DNA of 64,000 bases from JAGMES01 sp023128035 (GTDB taxonomy: Bacteria > Bacillota > Halanaerobiia > DY22613). Where the stretch lies: contig DAOVRZ010000019.1 in NCBI GenBank assembly GCA_030627905.1, positions 1-64,000 of the forward strand, read 5' to 3'. The notes under the pieces were generated by a model. It was not told where the DNA came from and made no database searches. It was given only the letters and a program-made list of their open reading frames with translations. This document shows positions 16,767 to 24,650 of this stretch, one piece after another. Each line of letters opens with the position of its first letter. Positions within the stretch are counted from its first letter, which is position 1. The translations under genes and the position numbers were made by a program.

Positions 16767-18125
16767 TTATCCCACAATCATCTCATTACTTATACGATTT
16801 GCATCTGATACAATCTTCTCCTCATCAATGGTAACTAAGTTACCTTTCTCAACAATGATTTGACCATTGACGATGGTATAATCTACAATCTGGGTATCAC
16901 CACAGTGAACTAGAGCTGATACAGGATCAAGTTGCCCACCCGCAAAGCCCAGTCTATTTGAGTTAACCATAAAGAGATCGCCTACATTACCAACCTCAAT
17001 AGAACCAATATCATCACGACCCAGAAGTTCAGCACTTCCCTTAGTTGCAAGATAAAGTGCTGTTTCAGCTGACATGGCATCTATCCCGGAGATAACCCGA
17101 TGGAGTAGAAAAGCTGCTCTCATCTCTCCAATCATATTCGATGAATCATTACTGGCACTGCCATCTACCGCTAACCCAACAGGAACTCCCAATTTAAGCA
17201 TCTCTGGAATACGAGCAACCCCAGAAGCTAATTTTTGATTTGAAACAGGACAATGGGCAATACCTGTCTTAGTATCAGCTAAAAGTTTTAATTCTTCATC
17301 ATTAAAATGGATCCCATGAGCATACCATATATCTGGCCCAATCCAATCAACACTCTTCATATATTCTAATGGGCGCATTCCGTGTATATTAAGACAAAAT
17401 TCTTCTTCATCTTTTGTTTCACAAAGATGCGTATGACAATACACACCATACTCTCTGGCTAAAGCAACAGTTTCTTTTAACAAGTCAGTCGTTACAGAGA
17501 AAGGTGAACAAGGGGCCAGAACGATTCTCAACATCGAACCTTTTTTATTATCATGATATTTTTCAATCAACCGTTGACAATCTTTCATAATTTCATCTGG
17601 AGTCTGGACTACACTGTCAGGTGGTAAGCCTCCATCTTTCACGCTTCTAGACATACTACCCCTAGCTGCATGAAACCTAATTCCAATCTCTTTTGCAGCT
17701 CTGATCTCTTCATCTATTAAATTACCTGATTGACTGTTGGGAAAAACATAAAAATGATCAGAACTCGTCGTACAACCTGTCTTTAAAAGTTCTGCTTGTG
17801 CTACCAAAGCACTTGTATAAACAGCATTAGGCGTTAATCTACTCCAAATTGGATAAAGTGTTTTCAGCCAATTAAACAATTCTACATCCTGCACATTAGA
17901 AATATTTCGAGTTAAAGTCTGATACATGTGATGGTGGGTATTAATAAGCCCTGGAAAAACCCACATCTGACTGGCATCTATTACCTGATCTGCATCTACC
18001 TCTATTTTAGGGGCAATTTGCGTTATCATACCATCTTCTATTAAAATACTATAACCTTTAAAACGATTACGATGGTGATTCATAGTGATAACTTCTTTAG
18101 CGTTTTTAATCAATAGCTTTACCAT
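16767..18125 (-). CDS. 8-oxoguanine deaminase-like amidohydrolase
   Basis: A 452-aa amidohydrolase with INTHHHMYQTLTRN near 61, SSDHFYVFPN near 121, GSMSRS..DGGLPPDSVVQ near 152, CHTHLCETKDEE near 230, AHGIHF near 269 and GLAVDGSASNDSSN near 315. The HFYVFPN and GGLPPDSVVQ stretches are typical of 8-oxoguanine deaminases, which give urate and ammonia. That reaction would feed a urate-degrading pathway. An AAAGGGGTG site precedes the ATG. Related enzymes act on triazines or guanine, so the substrate is a family-level inference. Confidence 0.82.
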   Translation of the reverse strand: MVKLLIKNAKEVITMNHHRNRFKGYSILIEDGMITQIAPKIEVDADQVIDASQMWVFPGLINTHHHMYQTLTRNISNVQDVELFNWLKTLYPIWSRLTPNAVYTSALVAQAELLKTGCTTSSDHFYVFPNSQSGNLIDEEIRAAKEIGIRFHAARGSMSRSVKDGGLPPDSVVQTPDEIMKDCQRLIEKYHDNKKGSMLRIVLAPCSPFSVTTDLLKETVALAREYGVYCHTHLCETKDEEEFCLNIHGMRPLEYMKSVDWIGPDIWYAHGIHFNDEELKLLADTKTGIAHCPVSNQKLASGVARIPEMLKLGVPVGLAVDGSASNDSSNMIGEMRAAFLLHRVISGIDAMSAETALYLATKGSAELLGRDDIGSIEVGNVGDLFMVNSNRLGFAGGQLDPVSALVHCGDTQIVDYTIVNGQIIVEKGNLVTIDEEKIVSDANRISNEMIVG

Positions 18126-18141
18126 TTTTTACACCCCTTTG

Positions 18142-18202
18142 AAAAAAAAGCCCCGTGGAAAGGCAATGATTTTTAAAATCATTACCTTCCTTTATCACGG
18201 GA
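18142..18202 (-). terminator. Terminator or attenuator downstream of glyA
   Basis: A long imperfect stem (CCCCGTG / CACGGG with inner CAATGATTTT / AAAATCATTA) is followed on the minus strand by eight T. It lies between glyA and the deaminase genes and could partially end transcription inside the purine cluster. Confidence 0.7.
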
Positions 18203-18252
18203 GTTTTAGTAATAGACTTTTATAATTTAGAAACGGTTTTTAAAAGAGGTTC

Positions 18253-19476
18253 TTAGAAACGGTTGCATAAAGCAAGAACTCTTTCTTTAATTTTTGCTAA
18301 TTCTTCTTCATTATCCCGATTTACAATAGCATCGTAAATCATTTGACCAATTTCACGCATTTCTTCTTCTTTAAAACCACGAGTAGTAACAGCAGGAGTT
18401 CCTATCCGAATACCACTGGTCACAAATGGGCTACGAGTTTCAAATGGAATGGTATTCTTATTTGTAGTAATACCAACTTCATCTAATACATGCTCAGCTT
18501 CTTTACCAGTAACATCCATGTTAGTTAAATCCAACAACATCAAGTGATTATCTGTACCGCCAGAAACTAATCTGAAACCTTTTTCAATCAAAGTTTCAGC
18601 AAGAACAGTAGCATTTTTGATAACCTGCTCCTGATATTCTTTAAACCCATCAGATAAAGCTTCTTTAAATGCAACCGCTTTTGCAGCAATAATATGCATT
18701 AATGGACCACCTTGAAGACCTGGGAAGATTGCCTTATTAATTGCTTTAGCATGCTCTTCTTTACAAAGAATCATACCACCACGAATTCCACGTAAAGTCT
18801 TATGAGTAGTAGTAGTAACAAAATCAGCATATTCAATTGGATTTGGATGTAAACCTGTTGCAACCAAACCAGCAATATGAGCCATATCAACCATTAAATA
18901 TGCACCAACTTCATCAGCAATCTCACGGAATTTAGCAAAGTCAATCACTCTAGGATATGCACTAGCACCAGCGACAATCAATATTGGCTTGTGTTCTAAA
19001 GCAAGCGCACGTACCTGATCATAATCAATAGTTTCTGTCTCTTTAGAAACTCCATAATGAACAAAGTTATAGTATTTACCAGATTGGTTAACTGGACTAC
19101 CGTGAGTTAAGTGACCTCCATGAGTTAAATCCATACCCAAAATAGTACCACCAATTGGAACCATAGCAAAATAAACACCTTGATTTGCTTGAGAACCTGA
19201 ATGAGGTTGAACATTAGCATGATCAGCACCAAATAACTTCTTAGCCCGTTCAATTGCTATATTTTCTACCACATCAACAAACTCACAACCACCATAATAG
19301 CGTTTTCCAGGATAACCTTCAGCATATTTATTGGTCAAAACAGAACCTGCAGCCTCCATAACGGCAGGACTTACAAAGTTTTCTGAAGCGATCAATTCGA
19401 TTTTGTCATGTTGACGACCTTCTTCTTTCTTCATCCATTCAAATACTTCTGGATCTACTTTTTTTAGATGTTCCAT
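18253..19476 (-). CDS. glyA: Serine hydroxymethyltransferase
   Basis: A 407-aa PLP enzyme interconverting serine and glycine with tetrahydrofolate. Motifs include ELIASENFVSPAVMEAAGS near 27, GSQANQGVYFA near 94, DMAHIAGLVATGLHPNP near 197 and the PLP-lysine loop TTTTHKTLRGIRGGMI near 223. Length is normal. Its place inside the purine cluster makes sense: anaerobic purine breakdown releases glycine and one-carbon units, which this enzyme can join to serine. The ATG lies about 11 bases after GAGGTGG. Confidence 0.95.
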   Translation of the reverse strand: MEHLKKVDPEVFEWMKKEEGRQHDKIELIASENFVSPAVMEAAGSVLTNKYAEGYPGKRYYGGCEFVDVVENIAIERAKKLFGADHANVQPHSGSQANQGVYFAMVPIGGTILGMDLTHGGHLTHGSPVNQSGKYYNFVHYGVSKETETIDYDQVRALALEHKPILIVAGASAYPRVIDFAKFREIADEVGAYLMVDMAHIAGLVATGLHPNPIEYADFVTTTTHKTLRGIRGGMILCKEEHAKAINKAIFPGLQGGPLMHIIAAKAVAFKEALSDGFKEYQEQVIKNATVLAETLIEKGFRLVSGGTDNHLMLLDLTNMDVTGKEAEHVLDEVGITTNKNTIPFETRSPFVTSGIRIGTPAVTTRGFKEEEMREIGQMIYDAIVNRDNEEELAKIKERVLALCNRF

Positions 19477-19679
19477 TTTTCTTGTGCCACCTCACAGTAA
19501 GATTTTGATTAGACTTTACTGATAATATTCCAGTCTGAAAGGGAAAATCCTTCCTCAAATTTAAGACATTTTGGTTTTATCTACGGTTTTATCGCATCCC
19601 TACCATCTAATCATAATCTTAACAATTCTATTTTTAACTCTCAACTCTCAATTCTTAATTCTTAATTCTTAATTATCTT

Positions 19680-20669
19680 TTATGGCCTTCCACCCATACA
19701 TAATGCTAATAGAGCTTTAGTAATATGTAATCTATTCTCAGCAGCATCAAAAACTACAGAATGAGATCCATCAATTACTGCATCAGTTACTTCATTGCCA
19801 CGGTCAGCTGGTAATGCATGCATGTAAATAGAATTCTTAGCGGTCATCTCCATTCTTCTTTCATCACAAATCCAATCCTTATATTTTGCTCCTAAAGCCA
19901 AAGATTCTTTTTCATCAGTAGTAGTCATTTGAGCTCCCCAACTCTTTGGAATTACAACATGAGCACTTTCAAAAGCTTCATCTACATCATGAGTGATTCT
20001 AAAAGTACAACCTGCAGCTTCTGCATTAGCTTTTGCTTGTTCAACGATCTCAGGCGTCAAAGGAAATTCCTTTGGATAAGCAAGAGTGATATTCATACCA
20101 TAACGAGGGAATAACAAAATTTGAGATTGAGGTACACTCAATGGCTTCATATAGCTTTGAGTATAAGCCCAAATAATCGATACATTCAACCCCTTAACAT
20201 CATCAGAAAACTTTTCTTTGACAGTCATTAAATCCGCCATAGCCTGATTTGGATGATACAAATCACACTGCATATTAAAAATTGGAACACTAGAATGTGC
20301 TGCAACTTCTCTGATGTATTTATTTCCAACTCCGTAAAAACAATTCCTAATTGAGATACCATGACCATATCTGCTTAGAACCTTAGCTGTGTCTTTTGGA
20401 GCCTCGCCATGACTTATCTGCATCTTGTCTGGAGTTAAATCATGAGCATGACCACCTAATTGGGTTATACCAGCCTCATGTGAATTTCTAGTTCTAGTTG
20501 ATTGTTCAAAGAACATCATAAATAAAGTCTTATCTTGAAGTAGACGATGAGGTTCACCCAAAGCGAATCTTCTTTTTAAATCCTTCGATACATCTAATAC
20601 CATATCCAGTTCTTCTTTAGTCCACTCTTGTGTTGAAATAAAATGTTTACCTCTTAATAATGAATGCAT
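19680..20669 (-). CDS. ygeW: Knotted carbamoyltransferase YgeW
   Basis: A 329-aa aspartate/ornithine carbamoyltransferase-fold protein. The carbamoyl-phosphate motif is EQSTRTRNSHEAG near 54; GHAHDLTPDKMQISHGEAPK, CDLYHPNQAMADL near 134 and the C-terminal HALPADRG near 288 match the YgeW group. YgeW proteins have a carbamoyltransferase fold of uncertain substrate and occur with ygeY and ssnA; a role in releasing carbamoyl phosphate from purine-derived ureides is plausible. A GGAGG site precedes the ATG. Confidence 0.88.
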   Translation of the reverse strand: MHSLLRGKHFISTQEWTKEELDMVLDVSKDLKRRFALGEPHRLLQDKTLFMMFFEQSTRTRNSHEAGITQLGGHAHDLTPDKMQISHGEAPKDTAKVLSRYGHGISIRNCFYGVGNKYIREVAAHSSVPIFNMQCDLYHPNQAMADLMTVKEKFSDDVKGLNVSIIWAYTQSYMKPLSVPQSQILLFPRYGMNITLAYPKEFPLTPEIVEQAKANAEAAGCTFRITHDVDEAFESAHVVIPKSWGAQMTTTDEKESLALGAKYKDWICDERRMEMTAKNSIYMHALPADRGNEVTDAVIDGSHSVVFDAAENRLHITKALLALCMGGRP

Positions 20670-20697
20670 TAAAAAGCCTCCTTAATTAATGATCTAT

Positions 20698-20758
20698 TTA
20701 ATGATTATATGGTATGTGAGTGCGACTAAAATACTTTTTCTGGCCGAATCATTTTATT
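20698..20758 (-). repeat. Half copy of palindromic element P2
   Basis: The minus strand reads AATGATTCGGCCAGAAAAAG followed by TATTTTAGTCGCACT and ACATACCATATAA, matching the left arm of the full elements at 22034 and 48953. The right arm is missing. It lies between ygeY and ygeW. Confidence 0.7.
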
Positions 20759-20787
20759 AAATTTTTATAATCAACTGAAAATTCTGA

Positions 20788-22014
20788 CTAAGATTTAGCT
20801 ATTTGAGTATATAATTTTGGAAAAGCTGCATAAAATGCTGCTGCCTTAACCAGATGCTCTACGGGAATCTGATCATCTACTGAATGGGCATAAATTTCAT
20901 GAGCCGGTCCAAATCCAACACATGGCACTCCATGCATACCCATAATCGCCACACCATTTGTACTAAAAGTCCATTTATCTACCTTTGGCTCTTTATCAAA
21001 AACCTCATTATACGTCTCAACTGCACTTAAAATTAGATTATGATCTTCTGGAAGCACCCAAGTTGGATAATACTTTTCAGTTTCATAAACTAAACCAGTA
21101 TAACTAGGTGTATCATACATAAGTACTTTCACTTCTGCATCTATACCAGCATCTTTAATTACATCCTCAACCTGCTTAACTGCTAGTTCTTTATCTTCAC
21201 CTGCTGTTAAGCGTCGATCTAAATGAATATAACATTGATCTGGAACTGCACATAGACTTGGAGTCTTGCAATCAATATAGCTAATAGTGATTGTTCCTTT
21301 ACCTAAAAATGGATCATCCTTTAAACGTTCATTTAACTTTTCAATCCCCTGAATAATACCAGCCATCTTATAAACCGCATTAACTCCCCGTTCTGGAGCA
21401 CTTCCATGGCAAGAGACACCTTTAGTAATAACGGCCATCTCCATCCGGCCACGATGACCACGGTAAATGTTTAAATTAGTAGGTTCTGTAATGATCACAC
21501 ATTCTGGAACCAGTTTATCTTCATTTATGATATATTGCCAGCAAAGACCGTCACAATCCTCTTCCTGAACGCTTCCAACCATCCAAACTGTATAATCGTC
21601 ATCTAATCCAAGATCTTTAATAATCTTTCCAGCATAAACCATACTTACCATAGCACCTTCTTGATCTGTTGCCCCACGACCATAAATAATGCCATCTTCT
21701 AATTTACCCTCAAATGGATCCCATTCCCATTCTTCTAAATCTCCAACGCCTACAGTATCGATATGGGCATCCATAGCAATTACTCTAGACCCATTACCAA
21801 TTCGACCCAGAATATTACCCATCGGATCTATGTTAATCTCGTCAAAGCCGACCTTCTCCATCTCTTCCTTAATTCTTTGGATAACACCCGCTTCTTGTGC
21901 ACTTTCACTAGGAATTTTAATTAAATCTCTCATAAAATTAGTCATATCAGTTTCATAACCCTTTGCAGCTACATTAATTTTTTTTACCAAGTCTGGTTCT
22001 AACATTCTTATCAT
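20788..22014 (-). CDS. ygeY: YgeY family selenium metabolism-linked hydrolase (M20 peptidase fold)
   Basis: A 408-aa M20-family metallohydrolase. Metal ligands are visible in AMDAHIDTVGVGD near 80, GRGATDQEGAMVSM near 112, and the EED motif in GSVQEEDCDGLC near 148; a further site is GPAHEIYAHSVDDQ near 375. It matches the YgeY family by the FTNFMRDLIKIPSESA-type opening. The family acts on small amide or ureide substrates, not peptides. AGGGAG lies six bases before the ATG. P2 elements flank the gene on both sides. Confidence 0.88.
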   Translation of the reverse strand: MIRMLEPDLVKKINVAAKGYETDMTNFMRDLIKIPSESAQEAGVIQRIKEEMEKVGFDEINIDPMGNILGRIGNGSRVIAMDAHIDTVGVGDLEEWEWDPFEGKLEDGIIYGRGATDQEGAMVSMVYAGKIIKDLGLDDDYTVWMVGSVQEEDCDGLCWQYIINEDKLVPECVIITEPTNLNIYRGHRGRMEMAVITKGVSCHGSAPERGVNAVYKMAGIIQGIEKLNERLKDDPFLGKGTITISYIDCKTPSLCAVPDQCYIHLDRRLTAGEDKELAVKQVEDVIKDAGIDAEVKVLMYDTPSYTGLVYETEKYYPTWVLPEDHNLILSAVETYNEVFDKEPKVDKWTFSTNGVAIMGMHGVPCVGFGPAHEIYAHSVDDQIPVEHLVKAAAFYAAFPKLYTQIAKS

Positions 22015-22033
22015 TTTTATCTCCCTTCTCTAA

Positions 22034-22165
22034 TTAAAATGATTCGACCACAAAAAGTATTTTAGTCGCACTTGCATACCATATAAAGTACTGACCCCGC
22101 CATTTCAGTACTTTATATGGTATGCAAGCTATTGTGCGACTACTTTTTGTGGGCTAATCATTAAA
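22034..22165. repeat. Palindromic element P2, full copy
   Basis: About 130 bp with nearly complementary arms. The outer arms are AATGATTCGACCACAAAAAG and its partner CTTTTTGTGGGCTAATCATT; the inner arms are GCATACCATATAAAGTACTG and CAGTACTTTATATGGTATGC around CCATTT. It is almost identical to the copy at 48953. No coding capacity, so it resembles a MITE. Confidence 0.8.
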
Positions 22166-22206
22166 ATAAGTTATATATTTTCCTAACTTATTTTAATGAT
22201 TAGCCC
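22151..22206. repeat. Second perfect palindrome sharing an arm with P2
   Basis: GGGCTAATCATTAAAATAAG continues to TTA; this 23-base arm returns as its exact complement after a 10-base loop (TATATTTTCC), ending ATGATTAGCCC. The left arm is the right end of P2, so two nested or successive elements appear here. It is in the ygeY leader. Confidence 0.75.
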
Positions 22207-22254
22207 AACATTATCAACTAGACAGCAACAGTTAGTAAACTTTTTTTATATGTT

Positions 22255-22794
22255 TTAAAAAGCTGGTGGTGTCATCGAAGATATCCAGATCAAATCTTCA
22301 TCTCCTACACTAGTAACTTTATGAGGAATCATCGCAAAATAGTAAATACTATCACCATGTTCTAGATAATACTCTTCTTCACCAATTTCAACTTTCATTC
22401 GACCTTGAATTACCAGCATACATTCTTCGCCTGGATGAGTTAAAGGTTTCTCACAAGTGGATGCACCAGGCTCCAAACGCGCTTGCATAATCTCCATCTT
22501 TCGATTTAAATCTGGAGAAATGAGTTCAAATGTTAGCTGGGATTCTGGAAAATTTAAAACCTTTCTTTCATTACGACGAACCACTGGATTATGTTCATGG
22601 GTATCTAATAAGAAATAAAAAATTGGTACATCAAGAGCTTCAGAAATCTTTCGTAATGATGTAATCGATGGTTCTGCTAAACTCCTTTCAATCTGGCTCA
22701 AAAAACTAGGAGTTCGTTCGATCTTTTCTGATAATTCTGTTAAACTTAGTCCTTTTTCCTGACGTTTTTGACGTATTTTTTGTCCCAACTGCAT
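22255..22794 (-). CDS. XRE-family regulator with C-terminal cupin domain
   Basis: A 179-aa regulator. Residues 1-60 are a helix-turn-helix (LGQKIRQKRQEKGLSLTELS, RTPSFLSQIERSLAEPS). Residues 100-175 form a cupin barrel with HPGEECMLVIQGRMKVEIG and YYLEHGDSIYYFAMIPHKV. Such regulators sense a small ligand through the cupin. The start is the ATG at 22794 after AGGAGG; the reading frame stays open upstream to 22845 but without a better site. Inside the purine cluster, 28 bases after the threonine-synthase-like gene, it is the likely local regulator. Confidence 0.88.
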   Translation of the reverse strand: MQLGQKIRQKRQEKGLSLTELSEKIERTPSFLSQIERSLAEPSITSLRKISEALDVPIFYFLLDTHEHNPVVRRNERKVLNFPESQLTFELISPDLNRKMEIMQARLEPGASTCEKPLTHPGEECMLVIQGRMKVEIGEEEYYLEHGDSIYYFAMIPHKVTSVGDEDLIWISSMTPPAF

Positions 22795-22822
22795 AATTAT
22801 CAATCCTCCTATATTCTTCGGT

Positions 22823-24076
22823 TCATAGTATAATACCACAGTCACGAAGGAATTGGTCTAATTTTGTCAAGTCTGGTTTTAATCGAACAGGTTCACCCGC
22901 AGCGCGTTTAGCATTAGCGATATCTTTTAGACCATTCCCGGTTATTGCGACAACAAATGTATCAGTTGGTGCAACTCTTTTTTCTTCTATTAGTTTTTTA
23001 AGTCCAGCAAATCCTGTAACTCCTGCAGGTTCACCAAAAACACCAGTATTGCATCCAATAAAAGTCTGCATATCTAATATTTCAGCATCAGAAACATTAA
23101 TCATCAATCCATTTGATTCTCGAATAGCGCTAAGTGCCTTCTCAGGGTTTCGTGGACTACCAACAGCTATACTATCTGCTAAAGTATTCTCTTCCGTCTT
23201 CTGCCAAGGCTCATCAGTCATCCATGCTTTAGTTAAAGGAGCTGCTCCTTCAGCCTGAACTCCTATCAACCTTGGAATTTTATCAATGAAACCCAACTGA
23301 AAAAGATCATAAAAACCTTTATAAGCCCCTGCAATCGTGCAACCATCACCAACGGAAAAAACAGCCCAATCTGGAGCTTTCCAGTTTAATTGTTCACAAA
23401 TTTCCAGAGACACAGTCTTCTTACCTTCTACCAAATAGGGATTTATTGCTGCGTTTCGATTATACCATCCATATTTTTCAATCGCTGAAGCCGATAGATT
23501 GAAAGCATCTTCATAACTTCCCTGAACACTTATAACCGTAGCTCCAAAAATAAGCAACTGAGCTATTTTTCCTTGTGGAGCACGTTCAGGCAGAAAAATA
23601 CAAGCATTTAGATCATAACCATTTAATGAAGCCACATTCCCAGCCAAAGAAGATGCAGCATTTCCTGTTGAAGAACAAGCAATCGTCTTTGCTCCTGCTT
23701 CAACAGCCTTTACCACGGCCACACTAGAAGCTCTATCTTTTAATGACCCTGTAGGATTCAAACCATCATCTTTTAAATATAACTTCTCTATCCCTATAGC
23801 TTTCCCTAACTTTTCAGCCAGATAAAGTGGTGTTCCACCAACTCGCAAAGTTGGCCTTTTGGCTGATGTTTCAATAGGTAGGAGAGGTAAATATCGCCAG
23901 ATGGATGAATCGCGATTCTCCATTAAACTTTCTTTAGTAAAAGTTTTCTGTATTTCTGAGTAGTCATAAACTACGTCTAGTATTCCTTCTGAGCCACAGT
24001 CAGTACAGGTCATTCGGTCAAGTGTAACAGAATAAGTCTTCCCGCAGGAAATACACCGCAAATGTTTTACATACAT
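22823..24076 (-). CDS. Threonine synthase-like PLP enzyme
   Basis: A 417-aa fold-type II PLP enzyme. An N-terminal zinc ribbon has CISCGKTY and CTDCGSEG (residues 8-30). The PLP lysine is in NPTGSLKDRA near 108, and the cofactor-phosphate loop is STGNAASSLAG near 135. This matches threonine synthases by sequence. In comparable clusters this slot is taken by YgeX, a diaminopropionate ammonia-lyase of the same fold, so its real substrate may be a purine-derived amino acid. GGAGGG precedes the ATG. It is the first gene after the riboswitch leader. Confidence 0.82.
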   Translation of the reverse strand: MYVKHLRCISCGKTYSVTLDRMTCTDCGSEGILDVVYDYSEIQKTFTKESLMENRDSSIWRYLPLLPIETSAKRPTLRVGGTPLYLAEKLGKAIGIEKLYLKDDGLNPTGSLKDRASSVAVVKAVEAGAKTIACSSTGNAASSLAGNVASLNGYDLNACIFLPERAPQGKIAQLLIFGATVISVQGSYEDAFNLSASAIEKYGWYNRNAAINPYLVEGKKTVSLEICEQLNWKAPDWAVFSVGDGCTIAGAYKGFYDLFQLGFIDKIPRLIGVQAEGAAPLTKAWMTDEPWQKTEENTLADSIAVGSPRNPEKALSAIRESNGLMINVSDAEILDMQTFIGCNTGVFGEPAGVTGFAGLKKLIEEKRVAPTDTFVVAITGNGLKDIANAKRAAGEPVRLKPDLTKLDQFLRDCGIIL

Positions 24077-24113
24077 AGCCTACCCTCCAGTAGTAAATTT
24101 TATTTAAATAGCG

Positions 24114-24228
24114 TTTAACAACATTTTCGGAAGGCGTAAGTCCCCCCCCATCTTCTACAAGTGGGGTAAGCATTCATATAAGATATGCCTTTCGATGGAA
24201 GTCAAATCTCCTTCCTAAAGTTGTTAAA
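24114..24228 (+). repeat. Dispersed palindromic element P1, copy 2
   Basis: It runs from TTTAACAACATTTTCGGAAGGC-type sequence to CTTCCTAAAGTTGTTAAAC, with an inner CTTCTACAAGTGGGG hairpin half. It lies inside the untranslated leader between the riboswitch and the first purine gene. Confidence 0.75.
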
Positions 24229-24233
24229 CCTAA

Positions 24234-24258
24234 GAGGTAATAACGTAGTTATTACCTC
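24234..24258. repeat. Perfect short palindrome next to P1 copy 2
   Basis: An 11-bp arm GAGGTAATAAC and its complement around GTA. A sister palindrome (GATATAATAAC arms) sits in the same position beside the P1 copy at 35136. Confidence 0.7.
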
Positions 24259-24360
24259 GACTTTAATCATTACTATGTATATTCAATGCTAATACATGAA
24301 TTCCTGCGAAGATTTTAAATCTTAATTAAAATAATTCGTAAATTTAAAATATATATCAAT

Positions 24361-24536
24361 AAAAAAAACAGGTTCCTCTTGTAAAAAACTTTAGCTAATA
24401 AGGGAAATTTAAAGCTCCAAGTACAATATGAGCCTTATCACATACACAAACGGTGTATAGTTAGATTTCCCTCATAGCCATGGTTTTTACGGAACCTTGT
24501 AGATACTCCTGAACCATATTTTCAGGATTATATGAG
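24361..24536 (-). promoter_or_regulatory. Purine riboswitch, guanine class (C74), with terminator-type expression platform
   Basis: The aptamer is at 24536-24471. P1 is CTCATA / TATGAG; P2 ends in loop AAATATGG; J2/3 is GTATCTAC; P3 has loop CCGTAAA, identical to the xpt riboswitch loop. After P3 the joining bases read GC before TATGAG, so the specificity base is C as in guanine/hypoxanthine binders, not the U of adenine binders. Downstream, GGAACCTG plus eight T can pair with the P3 strand AGGTTCC, and GTTTTTTA with TAAAAAC. The only strong terminator therefore competes with the folded aptamer, which suggests an ON switch for the purine cluster. Confidence 0.9.
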
Positions 24537-24568
24537 AAAATGTAAAATTTTTATGAAAACTGTTCTTT

Positions 24569-24583
24569 ATATAATGATTATCA
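24569..24583 (-). promoter_or_regulatory. Candidate Fur box upstream of the riboswitch
   Basis: The minus strand reads TGATAATCATTATAT, matching the 7-1-7 Fur consensus at 12 of 14 positions, inside a wider palindrome at 24566-24598. It lies about 35 bases upstream of the aptamer, where a promoter would be. Confidence 0.4.
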
Positions 24584-24650
24584 TCATTATTATATAAAGT
24601 TCGTCAAAAAATTAAAATATCCTTCACAAAAATTAATATTTTAAGTATTT

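Noticed and set aside
19640..19680. Short CRISPR-like direct repeats (TCTTAATTCTTAATT)
   Set aside because: Low-complexity tandem of about 8 bases without spacers.
24361..24512. 6S RNA
   Set aside because: The long closing stem looked 6S-like at first, but the minus strand contains all conserved parts of a purine riboswitch, which explains it better.
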